Assembly (NCBI GenBank): GCA_964517145.1 | Contig: CAZFBN010000008.1 | Span: forward strand, 4,991 to 68,990 | Reading direction: 5' to 3' | Source of the DNA: JADJNW01 sp964517145 | GTDB taxonomy: Bacteria; Bacteroidota; Bacteroidia; Chitinophagales; Saprospiraceae | DNA: 64,000 nucleotides | Shown: piece after piece, positions 44,106 through 52,536 of the stretch | How the letters are laid out: every line of letters starts with the position of its first letter | Position numbering within the stretch: the stretch's first letter is position 1 | Notes under the pieces: generated by a model | Told to the model about the DNA's origin: nothing | Seen by the model: the letters and a program-made list of their open reading frames with translations, nothing else | The model's database searches: none | Made by a program: the position numbers and the translations under genes

Positions 44106-45314
44106 TTAAATCCGCTCTTCGACATAATGATGTAAATATTGAAACAAGGGCGTCAGATGCCCATTATTTGTTACCGTAGCGCGTTGCAGGATTTCGCTAT
44201 GATCCACATGTAATAATTCTGGTAAAATATACTGAATAAATTGCTCCCCAAAATAAGCCGAGGCATCGCGTGGCATTTCACTAGGCAAATTGTCAATGGT
44301 CATCATATCGATCACATGCTCCTGAAAAGGCGCAGCTTCTGCTTCTTTCAAAGGATCATACCCAAACACCGGATCAGCAATGGTAGAAGCCTTGAGCGTA
44401 GAAGGCACGGAGGACTCCGGCGCTAAATCGCAAGTTACATCAGCAATGACGCGAATATTAAAATCCGCTTTTCGCATTTCCGTTTTATCAAAAAATGCAG
44501 GTGCTTTTGGATTCCAGTAAATACCATTGATAAAAATATGACACACTTTAGTAAATGCTTCAAAATTGCTACAATAATGTTCCGGGTGGCTGTAAAAATC
44601 CTCGGCAACAAATGCGCCCCCGTCTTTGCGTTTCATATAATCACTACTACTCAAATGTGTAAAAACAGCATTATCAAAAGATTGCGTTAAAAATTCCGCA
44701 GGATTCACCTGACGAATCCCCATGTCTTGCAACACTTCCACCGCACCCAGCCCTACCCTACCGGAGCCGGTCACCACAATTTTTAGCGGTGGCAATTGTA
44801 ATTGTTTATAATGTTTTTTGGCTTCCGCATAATCAAATAAATCCTTCATTCGCTGGAGCGCAAAAGCCCCCGTGCGCTGCCCATACGTCCATATCGCATT
44901 GTGCGCGCCTACCATGCCCGCAAATCGACCAAAAGCAATAAGCCGTTGACCACGATCATTGGTAAGCACCTCATAATCAATCAGTTTTATTTTTTTATTA
45001 ATAATGGCTTGTAATAATTTACGATTGTGCGGCTGTGCTTTTATTGTATGAGAGAAAAAACAATACGTTTTGCCCGAAATCAATTGTGCAGTTGGTACTT
45101 CCTTGATGCCCATCAACATATCACAATCCGACACATCCTGCACCAGCGGGATACCAGCGGTGGCGTACTCTTCATCTTTGAAACAACGCACCTCCGAGGG
45201 TTGCACCACGATTTCCACTGGAAAATGCTGCACGATATATGCACACTGTTGTGGCGAAAAAGGCACCCGCGCATCGGAGGGTATTTTGCCTTCTCGAATA
45301 ATTCCGATTTTCAT
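44106..45314 (-). CDS. Saccharopine dehydrogenase-like NAD(P)-binding protein
   Basis: A 402-residue protein from the Met at 45314. It begins with the alanine/saccharopine dehydrogenase N-terminal motif (MKIGIIREGKIPSDARVPFSPQQCAYI), has the substrate-linked segment IKLIDYEVLTNDRGQRLIAFGRFAGMVGAHNAIWTYG (about 115-150), and a Rossmann site IVVTGSGRVGLGAVEVLQDMG near 180. The family oxidises or reduces an amino-acid adduct such as saccharopine (lysine metabolism); the actual substrate here is uncertain. The frame opens 21 codons further upstream, but family similarity starts at this Met. Monocistronic and divergent from ssrA. Confidence 0.82.
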   Translation of the reverse strand: MKIGIIREGKIPSDARVPFSPQQCAYIVQHFPVEIVVQPSEVRCFKDEEYATAGIPLVQDVSDCDMLMGIKEVPTAQLISGKTYCFFSHTIKAQPHNRKLLQAIINKKIKLIDYEVLTNDRGQRLIAFGRFAGMVGAHNAIWTYGQRTGAFALQRMKDLFDYAEAKKHYKQLQLPPLKIVVTGSGRVGLGAVEVLQDMGIRQVNPAEFLTQSFDNAVFTHLSSSDYMKRKDGGAFVAEDFYSHPEHYCSNFEAFTKVCHIFINGIYWNPKAPAFFDKTEMRKADFNIRVIADVTCDLAPESSVPSTLKASTIADPVFGYDPLKEAEAAPFQEHVIDMMTIDNLPSEMPRDASAYFGEQFIQYILPELLHVDHSEILQRATVTNNGHLTPLFQYLHHYVEERI

Positions 45315-45444
45315 ATTGCACCGTTCAAATTTCAAGATTGATATTTCAAACTTCCCTTCTCCCTTTTGGTCATGCAAAGTTGTAGAATCAAAAAAGGAAA
45401 CTCAAAGTTTTTATCGGAAACTTTTTTTAGTAATCTTTGGTTAA

Positions 45445-45452
45445 TACCTTTG
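45445..45452 (+). promoter_or_regulatory. Candidate -7 box for ssrA
   Basis: TACCTTTG fits TAnnTTTG and would start a precursor about 75 nt longer than the mature 5' end at 45533, leaving a leader to be processed. No TTG at the standard distance. Confidence 0.4.
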
Positions 45453-45532
45453 CTAATCGATGAAGCGTGGAGCGCAAAGTCAAAAGAGGCTTTTACATCA
45501 TACGCTCATTCAAAGCACTTCCGCATAATCTT

Positions 45533-45922
45533 GGGGACGTACTGGAATCGACAGGATTGAATGTTGGTAAGTAAGCATGCCGGAGCACGATTGTTCACTC
45601 CGCAAAAAATGGCGATCAACAACAACTGGCGAACATCGTTACGCCATGGCTGCCTAATTCAAGGAATTAGAAAGCCTTTGTACTTAACGCACGCGCTACG
45701 TGCGCCTCGCTCTTTGCCTAACTGAGCCGCGTTGAGTGCATCATAACCCGCTAGGCTGGGAAATGGATGCCGTCTGAGTTCATTTCCGAGATTCAGGACT
45801 GGATTGGAGACATGGGTGCGTTGGCTAACCTACCCTTCAATCAAGACTCAAATAGCGAACTAAGCATGTAGAAAGCTTATGGGCACTTTCGCTGGACGCG
45901 GGTTCGAGTCCCGCCGTCTCCA
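45533..45922 (+). ncRNA. ssrA: Transfer-messenger RNA (tmRNA)
   Basis: Rescues stalled ribosomes with SmpB. The 5' end GGGGACGTACTGG pairs with the 3' GCCGTCTCC to form the acceptor stem, and the 3' TpsiC arm has the invariant GGTTCGAGTCC. The tag frame is readable: from the resume codon GGC at 45628 it encodes GEHRYAMAA and stops at TAA 45655-45657, a typical Bacteroidota tag ending in AA. The discriminator A at 45922 is followed by CAA, so the 3' CCA is not encoded and must be added. The one-piece form of about 390 nt has the expected size. Confidence 0.95.
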
Positions 45923-46061
45923 CAAAGCCTTGTAAATCAAAAACTTACAAGGCTTTTCCATTTAATGGATTAAAATTACCATTCAAATCAAAAGCCTTCC
46001 ATTCCTTGTAAATGCGAATTCTTTTTTTACCTTCGTTTTCAAAGTCAAAAAATAAAATCCT

Positions 46062-46691
46062 ATGAAAGACCTCTGCGTATTTTTAGACCCTGGGCACGGT
46101 GGCTTGGATCGGAATGGCAATTATGTCACTGCTCCTAGCAAGCAATTTGAGCACTCGAAAGGCACTTTTCACAAGGGGCGCTGGTTTTTTGAAGGCGTTT
46201 GGAATCGAACGTTGACCAATCGCGTTGCACAAAAACTTTGGAACCTGCGTATTCCTTACCTTATTGTAGCGCATGAGTACCTCGATACGCCTTTGGCACA
46301 GCGCGTGGAAACGGCAAACTGGTATCATCGCAATTTTAAGGAAGGAATTTTTATTTCCAATCATTCCAATGCCAGCGGTGGCGTGGCGCGGGGTTATGAA
46401 GTTTATACGTCGCGCGGCAATACGCAGTCGGATAAGCTGGCGGATTTGCAGTTTAACAATGTGAAAGAATTATTGGGTACGCGCATCACGCTGCGCCCCG
46501 ATGCGACGGATGGCGACCAGGACAGAGAAGCCGGCTTTTATGTGTTGGTCAATACGGTGATGCCGGCTATTTTGAATGAGCATTTGTTTTTTGATAATTA
46601 TGAAGATGCCACGTTGCTGATGAGTGATGATATTGTGGATTTATTCGCGGAGGCGCAGGTACGCACCATCATTCAGTGGTTCAATCAATAA
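46062..46691 (+). CDS. N-acetylmuramoyl-L-alanine amidase (Amidase_3)
   Basis: Zinc amidase that cuts between N-acetylmuramic acid and the stem peptide. The 209-residue protein is essentially one catalytic domain: CVFLDPGHGGLDRNG (zinc His), FFEGVWNRTLTNRVAQ (zinc Glu), IFISNHSNASGGVARGYEVY (zinc His) and a late DREAGFYVLVNTVMPAIL with the catalytic Glu. It has no signal peptide and no cell-wall-binding domain, which recalls phage endolysins more than housekeeping AmiC-type enzymes; no phage genes are nearby. A near-consensus -7 box (TACCTTCG) lies about 30 bp upstream. Confidence 0.87.
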   Translation: MKDLCVFLDPGHGGLDRNGNYVTAPSKQFEHSKGTFHKGRWFFEGVWNRTLTNRVAQKLWNLRIPYLIVAHEYLDTPLAQRVETANWYHRNFKEGIFISNHSNASGGVARGYEVYTSRGNTQSDKLADLQFNNVKELLGTRITLRPDATDGDQDREAGFYVLVNTVMPAILNEHLFFDNYEDATLLMSDDIVDLFAEAQVRTIIQWFNQ

Positions 46692-46692
46692 C

Positions 46693-46785
46693 GTAGTGCA
46701 GGCTTTAGCCTGCTTTCCGTACTGCAATCTTTAGGTTGCAGGCTAAAGCCTGCCTGACGAAAAACAGCCTGGAAGGCTGCACTAC
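46693..46785. repeat. Composite palindromic intergenic element
   Basis: Outer arms GTAGTGCA (46693-46700) and TGCACTAC (46778-46785) are exact complements. Inside are two palindromes, GCAGGCTTTAGCCTGC and GCAGGCTAAAGCCTGC, and a weaker CAGCCTGGAAGGCTG. The element fills the gap between the amidase and polX genes and looks like a dispersed mobile repeat (MITE- or REP-like). Confidence 0.75.
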
Positions 46786-46798
46786 AAAATCAAGCAAC

Positions 46799-48457
46799 AT
46801 GACCAATAAAGCAATCGCCCAGGCGTTTCAACAACTCGGTGACCTGATGGAATTGCACGGGGAGAATCCGTTCAAAATCCGTTCGTATCAAAATGCGTAC
46901 CTCACCTTGCGCAAGTTGGATCGTCCCCTGACGGAAATGAGCAAGGTAGAAATGGATGCGATCAAAGGCGTGGGGTCGGCGATTGCTGCGAAGATTCAGG
47001 AATTGCTGCTCACCGGCAAAATGCAGACGCTGGAAAAATACAAAGCGCTGACGCCGCCGGGCGTAGTTGAAATGATGGATATTGATGGCTTTGGTCCTAA
47101 AAAAGTTTATACGGTGTGGAAAGACCTGGGCGTGGAAAGTGTGGGCGAGTTGTTATATGCTGTCAATGAAAATCGCCTGATTGAACTCAAGGGTTTTGGT
47201 AAAAAAACACAGGATGCACTCAAGCAAAAGTTGGAATATTATCAGCGCTCGAAAGACCAATTTCATTATGCAACGCTAGAAGCCGAAGCATTAGATCTAT
47301 TACAATATTTACAACAAAAACTGCCCGATGTAAAGATTAGTCTTACCGGAGCGCTGCGGCGTTGTGCGAATATTGCGGATAAAATTGAAATTCTAATTGA
47401 AACGACTCATCTTTCGGATGCTATTTTTGATAATAAAAATCTTACATTAAAAGAAAAATCAGAAAATATTATAACGGCATTCACCGAAAATACGTATCCT
47501 GTCATACTGTATTGCTGTACGCCAGAGGAGTTTGGTTCTAAACTTTTTGATTCTACGGCGACTCCTGCTTTCAAAACAGCATTTTTATCACAATTTCCCA
47601 ACATTCATCCAGCAGATTTTGCCGAGGAAGCCGCCATTTTTGAGGCTGCTGAACTGCCTTACATTGCCCCGGAATTGCGCGAAAGCGACTATTTTTTACA
47701 ACGTGCCAAAGAGGGTAAGTTGCCTAATTTGTTAGAAGAGAAGGACATTCGCGGTGTGCTGCATGCGCACAGCACCTACAGCGACGGCATCAACTCCTTG
47801 CGGGAAATGGCGACCTACACGCGCAAGCAAGGCTACGCTTACCTGGGCATTACCGACCACTCCAAAGCGGCTTTTTACGCGAATGGCTTGCAGGTGGAGC
47901 GCGTACTGCAACAATGGGCAGAAATTGATCAATTGAACCAGGAACTCGCGCCGTTTCGCATTTTCAAAGGCATCGAGAGCGATATTTTGAACGATGGCTC
48001 CCTCGATTATGAGGAAGATATTTTAAAAGGTTTTGATTTTATCATCGCTTCGGTGCATAGCAATTTGCGCATGGACGAAGCCAAGGCGACCCAGCGTTTG
48101 CTTACCGCTATTGAAAATCCTTACACGACCATGCTCGGACACCCTACCGGGCGCTTGCTGCTCTCGCGCGAGGGCTATCCCATCAATCATCTCAAAGTAA
48201 TAGACGCCTGTGCTGCGAATGGCGTTTCAATTGAATTAAATGCCAATCCGTACCGGTTGGACCTGGATTGGAGCTGGATTCCGTATGCTTTGGAAAAAGG
48301 TGTAAAAATTGCGGTCAATCCAGACGCTCACAGCACCGCGGGCATTCACGACATTCGCTACGGCGTACTGTCGGCTCGCAAAGGAGGCTTAGATGCAAAA
48401 AACTGTGTGAATGCGCTTTCGGCAGAAGAATTTGCCAATTTTATTCGGCGGCATTAA
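46799..48457 (+). CDS. polX: PolX-family protein (HhH, degenerate polymerase, PHP phosphoesterase)
   Basis: A 552-residue protein from the Met at 46799. N-terminal helix-hairpin-helix and 8-kDa-like region: FKIRSYQNAYLTLRKL; IKGVGSAIAAKIQELLLTGKM; IDGFGPKKVYTVWKDLG; LKGFGKKTQDALKQKL. In the polymerase palm the family GDxD pair is replaced: LTGALRRCANIADKIEILIET has K and E there. The C-terminal PHP domain (about 320-552) keeps its metal ligands: GVLHAHSTYSDGINSLREM, YLGITDHSKAA, GIESDIL, ASVHSNL, LGHPTGRLL, ELNANPYR and NPDAHS. It is probably a 3'-5' exonuclease or phosphoesterase rather than a polymerase. Confidence 0.88.
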   Translation: MTNKAIAQAFQQLGDLMELHGENPFKIRSYQNAYLTLRKLDRPLTEMSKVEMDAIKGVGSAIAAKIQELLLTGKMQTLEKYKALTPPGVVEMMDIDGFGPKKVYTVWKDLGVESVGELLYAVNENRLIELKGFGKKTQDALKQKLEYYQRSKDQFHYATLEAEALDLLQYLQQKLPDVKISLTGALRRCANIADKIEILIETTHLSDAIFDNKNLTLKEKSENIITAFTENTYPVILYCCTPEEFGSKLFDSTATPAFKTAFLSQFPNIHPADFAEEAAIFEAAELPYIAPELRESDYFLQRAKEGKLPNLLEEKDIRGVLHAHSTYSDGINSLREMATYTRKQGYAYLGITDHSKAAFYANGLQVERVLQQWAEIDQLNQELAPFRIFKGIESDILNDGSLDYEEDILKGFDFIIASVHSNLRMDEAKATQRLLTAIENPYTTMLGHPTGRLLLSREGYPINHLKVIDACAANGVSIELNANPYRLDLDWSWIPYALEKGVKIAVNPDAHSTAGIHDIRYGVLSARKGGLDAKNCVNALSAEEFANFIRRH

Positions 48458-48527
48458 TAGAATTGGCGTTTGAAAATGTTTTACAATTCCGAGTAATGCT
48501 TAAATTTTGGGACTAAACCAGGCAAAG

Positions 48528-49655
48528 ATGAGGAATATTTTTGTGGCTGCAACAGGTCAACACGTCGGAAAAACCACGTCCACACTGGGTTTGGTGATGA
48601 ATTTGTTTGAAAAAGGTTTTCGCGTAGGCTATTGCAAACCTGTTGGTCAAAAGCTTATTAGCATGGATGGCTGGATCGCTGACAAAGATGCGGTGTTGTT
48701 TTCTGATTTTTTAAAATTCAACATAGACCCGGAGTTGCATAGTCCGGTCATCATCGGTCCAGGAATCACCAAAAAATACATAGACGATCCCTTGCAATTT
48801 GATTATGAACATCGGATTTTAAAAGCAGCTCAACTACTTGAAAATGAATACGATATAGTCGTTTATGAAGGCACTGGGCATCCAGGTGTAGGCACGGTGG
48901 TGGATTTGTCGAATGCAAAAGTGGCGAAAATGCTTGGCTGTGGCGTGGTGATGATTGTAGAAGGTGGCATTGGCAATACCATTGATCGGCTGGAAATGAG
49001 TCTGGCGTTGTTTCGGGAGCAAAAGGTGCCAGTGCTGGGAGTAATTGTGAATAAAGTTTTTGCAGATAAAAAAGAAGAAATTGAATATTATTTGCGCAAA
49101 AAATTTGATCAAATTGGCATTCCACTGCTAGGCGTGATGCCGTATGATGAAGTGCTTTCCTTCCCGATTATGGATGCGATCAATCAGGCGGTGGATGGGA
49201 AAGTGGTTTTAAATGAAGATTATTTAGGCAATCGGGTCGAAGATATTGTTGCCGGCTCCCTCATTGACGAAGATGAATTTTTAAATTCTAAAAATATTTT
49301 GCTGGTGGTAAGCTATCGCCGTTTGGACGAAGCGCTTGAAAAAATTGATGAAATTACTAAAGCAAATGATTTTACAGAGTCTCCTTTATCCGGCTTGATT
49401 GTAACGAGCGACGGACGCCACGAGCGCTGGTACGAGCGGGCGGATTTTAACAAACCTTATTTAATTGAAAATCGTATTCCGGTGATTACCACCACGTTGG
49501 ATACGTATGGTTCTGTTGTAAAAATCAGCCGAATTGAAGTGAAAATTAATACCAAAACGCCCTGGAAAATCAAGCGAGCGGTAGAGTTGATCCGAACGTA
49601 TGTGGATATGGATTTGCTGATTGAGCAGCTAAATGTAAAAAATTTTATAAGCTGA
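48528..49655 (+). CDS. BioD-like P-loop ATPase (phosphotransacetylase N-terminal-type)
   Basis: A 375-residue protein from the Met at 48528. The P-loop is MRNIFVAATGQHVGKTTSTLGLV, followed by VGYCKPVGQ (switch region) and YDIVVYEGTGHPGVGTVVDLSNAKVAKMLG; the fold is that of dethiobiotin synthetase and the regulatory N-terminal part of long phosphotransacetylases. The C-terminal third (about 240-360, NILLVVSYRRLDEALEKI; SGLIVTSDG; IPVITTTLDTYGSVVKIS) resembles a DRTGG domain. No acetyltransferase domain follows, so the activity is unknown, perhaps regulatory. Transcribed with polX about 70 bp upstream. Confidence 0.78.
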   Translation: MRNIFVAATGQHVGKTTSTLGLVMNLFEKGFRVGYCKPVGQKLISMDGWIADKDAVLFSDFLKFNIDPELHSPVIIGPGITKKYIDDPLQFDYEHRILKAAQLLENEYDIVVYEGTGHPGVGTVVDLSNAKVAKMLGCGVVMIVEGGIGNTIDRLEMSLALFREQKVPVLGVIVNKVFADKKEEIEYYLRKKFDQIGIPLLGVMPYDEVLSFPIMDAINQAVDGKVVLNEDYLGNRVEDIVAGSLIDEDEFLNSKNILLVVSYRRLDEALEKIDEITKANDFTESPLSGLIVTSDGRHERWYERADFNKPYLIENRIPVITTTLDTYGSVVKISRIEVKINTKTPWKIKRAVELIRTYVDMDLLIEQLNVKNFIS

Positions 49656-49663
49656 CATTTATC

Positions 49664-49694
49664 GGCTATCAGGGCAATTATATCCCTGATAGCC
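49664..49694. terminator. Bidirectional terminator between the BioD-like gene and mdh
   Basis: GGCTATCAGGG and CCCTGATAGCC are exact 11-bp complements around a 9-nt loop between two convergent genes. Confidence 0.8.
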
Positions 49695-49714
49695 AATAAA
49701 TTACAAGATTCAAT

Positions 49715-50656
49715 TTATGCTTTTACTAAATTGTCGTACACATCCATTACCACTTTTACCGCAGTTGCCGAATCATTGAGCAATTGCATCTCATCCGCAT
49801 TCAGCTTCACTTCTATCACTTGCTTGATGCCGCCTTTGCCCAGTTTTACTGGTGCACCGACATAAACGCCATCAATGCCGTACTGCCCTTCCAATTTTAA
49901 GCAAACCGGGAACACCCGATCTTCGTCTTTCAAAATGGCTTCCACCATTTGTGCTGCCGCAGCGCCCGGCGCGTACCAAGCTGAGGTGCCCATGAGCTTT
50001 ACCAACTCCCCGCCACCAACTTTTGTGCGTTCTACAATGGCATTCAATTTTTCTTCATCTATCAATTCTGTTACCGGAATGCCTGCTACTGTGGTATAAC
50101 GCGGCAGCGGCACCATCGTATCACCATGACCACCCATCAACAAAGCCTGAATGTCCTTCGGCGACACTTGCAATGCTTCTGCTAAAAATGCCCGATAGCG
50201 CGCTGTATCCAAAATACCAGCCATACCGAATACTTTGCTTGCATCCAAGCCCGAGGCTTTGTGCGCCGCGTAAGTCATCACATCCAAAGGATTGGAAACC
50301 ACAATGATAATCGGATTGCTGGAATGCTTCATAATGTTTTCCGTCACCGACTTCACGATGTTCGCATTAATCGAAATTAAATCATCACGACTCATCCCCG
50401 GCTTGCGCGGTACACCAGCAGTGATCACCACAACGTCTGAATTAGCGGTTTCTTCATAATTCACCGTACCACGCAGGTAAGTGCTGTAGCTATCAATGGG
50501 TGCTTGTTGCCACATATCCAGTGCCTTGCCTACCACCATGCCTTCCGCATTTGGAATGTCAAGCATTACAATTTCTTTTACAATATCACGGTGTGCCAAT
50601 ACATTTGCACAGGTAGCGCCGACATTACCAGCGCCTATGATGGTTACTTTACTCAT
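49715..50656 (-). CDS. mdh: Malate dehydrogenase
   Basis: NAD-dependent oxidation of malate to oxaloacetate in the TCA cycle. The 313-residue protein is of the lactate dehydrogenase-like type: Rossmann motif VTIIGAGNVGATCANVLA at the N-terminus, substrate Arg in VVITAGVPRKPGMSRDDLISINANIV (near 76-101), VVSNPLDVMTYAAHKASG, Asp/Arg in GMAGILDTARYRAFLAE (near 140) and the catalytic His in MGGHGDTMVPL (near 170). A word-repeat hairpin lies upstream. Confidence 0.96.
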   Translation of the reverse strand: MSKVTIIGAGNVGATCANVLAHRDIVKEIVMLDIPNAEGMVVGKALDMWQQAPIDSYSTYLRGTVNYEETANSDVVVITAGVPRKPGMSRDDLISINANIVKSVTENIMKHSSNPIIIVVSNPLDVMTYAAHKASGLDASKVFGMAGILDTARYRAFLAEALQVSPKDIQALLMGGHGDTMVPLPRYTTVAGIPVTELIDEEKLNAIVERTKVGGGELVKLMGTSAWYAPGAAAAQMVEAILKDEDRVFPVCLKLEGQYGIDGVYVGAPVKLGKGGIKQVIEVKLNADEMQLLNDSATAVKVVMDVYDNLVKA

Positions 50657-50689
50657 AATGAATGATTTATATTAGGTTTATTAGGAGAA

Positions 50690-50802
50690 TAAGGTGATTG
50701 GGAAATAAGGGAATAGGGGAATAAAGCAATAAATAAGCATACAACTAATTACTTTATTTTCCTATCACCCCATCACCTAATCACCCTATCACCCCCAAAA
50801 TC
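50690..50802. repeat. Intergenic word-repeat hairpin (GATAGGGTGA-type)
   Basis: The left half has AAGGTGATTGGG, AATAAGGGAATAGGGG and similar words, and the right half CCTATCACCCC, ATCACCTAATCACCC and TATCACCCCC; the halves are imperfect complements around ACAACTAATTAC. It lies between the divergent mdh and metalloprotease genes, so it is not a simple terminator. Confidence 0.7.
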
Positions 50803-50826
50803 GCTGCAATTATAGCACTTTTTTAC

Positions 50827-50834
50827 TAGCTTTG
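50827..50834 (+). promoter_or_regulatory. Candidate -7 box upstream of the metalloprotease cluster
   Basis: TAGCTTTG fits TAnnTTTG, giving a 5' leader of about 95 nt to the ATG at 50934. No TTG at the expected spacing. Confidence 0.35.
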
Positions 50835-50933
50835 TTAGCCACAAGACGAAAGAATTAGCAGCTTTTCGTAATCTCTAAGTGTTTCCTTTTGTTAATTTCA
50901 CGTTCCCAATAGTAAATCCGAAAATATTCAATA

Positions 50934-52451
50934 ATGATAAGATTCTATACCTGGATCACGCTTATTTCATGCTGGAGCTTGAGTGCCCCAATCGCACATG
51001 CGCAAACCTGCGGCACCCTGGGCGCAGAAGCGGAAGCTATTAAAAATAGATTGCTCCAAAACAAGGCGGTTTTGTCGTCGGGGCTAGTGCGTCCGCGTGA
51101 CATGCAATACATTCCAATCAAATTTCACCTGGTAAACAAAACCGATGGTTCTGGCGGCATTTTGCTGCGCAATGTGCTCGACCAGCTTTGCGCGCTCAAC
51201 AATGATTATCAAAGCTTTGGAATTCAATTTTACATTAAAGATGAATTTAATTTTATAAATGACGACCGCTTGTATTCTCATCACTATAATTATCGCAACA
51301 TGATGGAAGAATACCGCGACGAAAATGCGATGAACATTTGGATTGTGGATAATGCAAATCCAACAGGAATTGATGGGTACGTCGCCGGATACTATACAAA
51401 TTCAAAAGATTGGCTAGTGATTCAAAAAGATGAGATTAAATCTTTTACTTATACATTACCCCATGAAGTTGGGCATTTTTTTGGATTGCTGCATACTTTT
51501 AATGGTTGGGAAAGTGCCCCCTGGACGCCCGAAACATTTAGCAATCCGGCACCTGCTACTTCGCCTGGTTCCATTCCAACCGAGCGACAGGATAAAGTAA
51601 ATTGTGAGACAAGTGGCGATTATATTTGCGATACGCCCCCCGATTATAATTTTGGCGCGTATTGGCTCGATTGCAATTACAATGGTGGTGCCAAAGACCC
51701 TGCCGGTACGTTGGTCAATCCGGATGAAAGCAATTTTATGGGTTATTTTGATGCTTGTATTCGCAGTGAATATCATTTTTCGTCCGACCAAAAAATGCTG
51801 ATGCAAGCCGACATGATGAATGAAACGCGCACTTATGTTCGTACTGCCTATACGCCTGATTATCTGCAATTTAGCGGAGAAGCACAACAAGAACTACCCA
51901 CACCCGGCGCGAGTGTTTCTATTTACAACAAGGTTGATTTTTTATGGACGGAAGTAGAAGGTGCGAATCAGTATTTGCTCGAAATCAGCACCTCTCCAGC
52001 TTACGGTACGTCCACAACTAAATCCTTTATTACAACCGAAAATAAATGGACGGTTGAAACCTTAGCGCCTAATAAAACGTATTACTGGCGGATACGTCCA
52101 TTCAACGAATATTACACCTGTACAAATAACGGGGCTTCTAAAAGTTTTAAAACGGGCAATCAAACAACGGCTGTGCAGGAAATTCAGGAGCTAAACGCCT
52201 GGAAAGTTACCCCCAATCCGGTGAAGCAGGGCGAGCCCTTGCAGTTAGTGTTTAATATTGGCAAGGATTTTGAAGCGACCCTGGTGCTATTCAATGCGGT
52301 CGGACAAGTCATTACCCCCCTCGGCAAACATCGTTTTTTAGCTGGCTATCAAGAAAAAACAATTCCTACCCAGGCACTGCCTGCGGGGGTTTACCTGCTT
52401 TCGATTCAAACGGAAACAGGGCGGAGCGTACAAAGGGTAATAGTGCATTAA
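50934..52451 (+). CDS. Secreted M43-type zinc metalloprotease with T9SS tail (copy 1)
   Basis: A 505-residue exported protease. Signal peptide MIRFYTWITLISCWSLSAPIAHAQ. The M43 (pappalysin/cytophagalysin-like) catalytic domain has the extended zinc motif TLPHEVGHFFGLLHTF (His-Glu-x-x-His-x-x-Gly-x-x-His, near 178-190), cysteine-rich CETSGDYICDTPPDY, and SNFMGYF in the Met-turn position. A fibronectin-like domain (about 330-405; VDFLWTEVEGANQYLLEIST, NKTYYWRIRPFN) follows, then a T9SS type A sorting domain (KVTPNPVKQGEPLQLVF; LPAGVYLLSIQTETG). First of three tandem paralogues. Confidence 0.88.
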   Translation: MIRFYTWITLISCWSLSAPIAHAQTCGTLGAEAEAIKNRLLQNKAVLSSGLVRPRDMQYIPIKFHLVNKTDGSGGILLRNVLDQLCALNNDYQSFGIQFYIKDEFNFINDDRLYSHHYNYRNMMEEYRDENAMNIWIVDNANPTGIDGYVAGYYTNSKDWLVIQKDEIKSFTYTLPHEVGHFFGLLHTFNGWESAPWTPETFSNPAPATSPGSIPTERQDKVNCETSGDYICDTPPDYNFGAYWLDCNYNGGAKDPAGTLVNPDESNFMGYFDACIRSEYHFSSDQKMLMQADMMNETRTYVRTAYTPDYLQFSGEAQQELPTPGASVSIYNKVDFLWTEVEGANQYLLEISTSPAYGTSTTKSFITTENKWTVETLAPNKTYYWRIRPFNEYYTCTNNGASKSFKTGNQTTAVQEIQELNAWKVTPNPVKQGEPLQLVFNIGKDFEATLVLFNAVGQVITPLGKHRFLAGYQEKTIPTQALPAGVYLLSIQTETGRSVQRVIVH

Positions 52452-52536
52452 AAAGACGAGAAACGTTCCTTTAAGTTATAATCATTGAATAATAATCATA
52501 ATTGTGACCTAATTATTTAGCACATTATTATAAAAA

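Noticed and set aside
45547..45920. Protein-coding frames in the ssrA region
   Set aside because: Acceptor stem, TpsiC arm and tag frame identify tmRNA.
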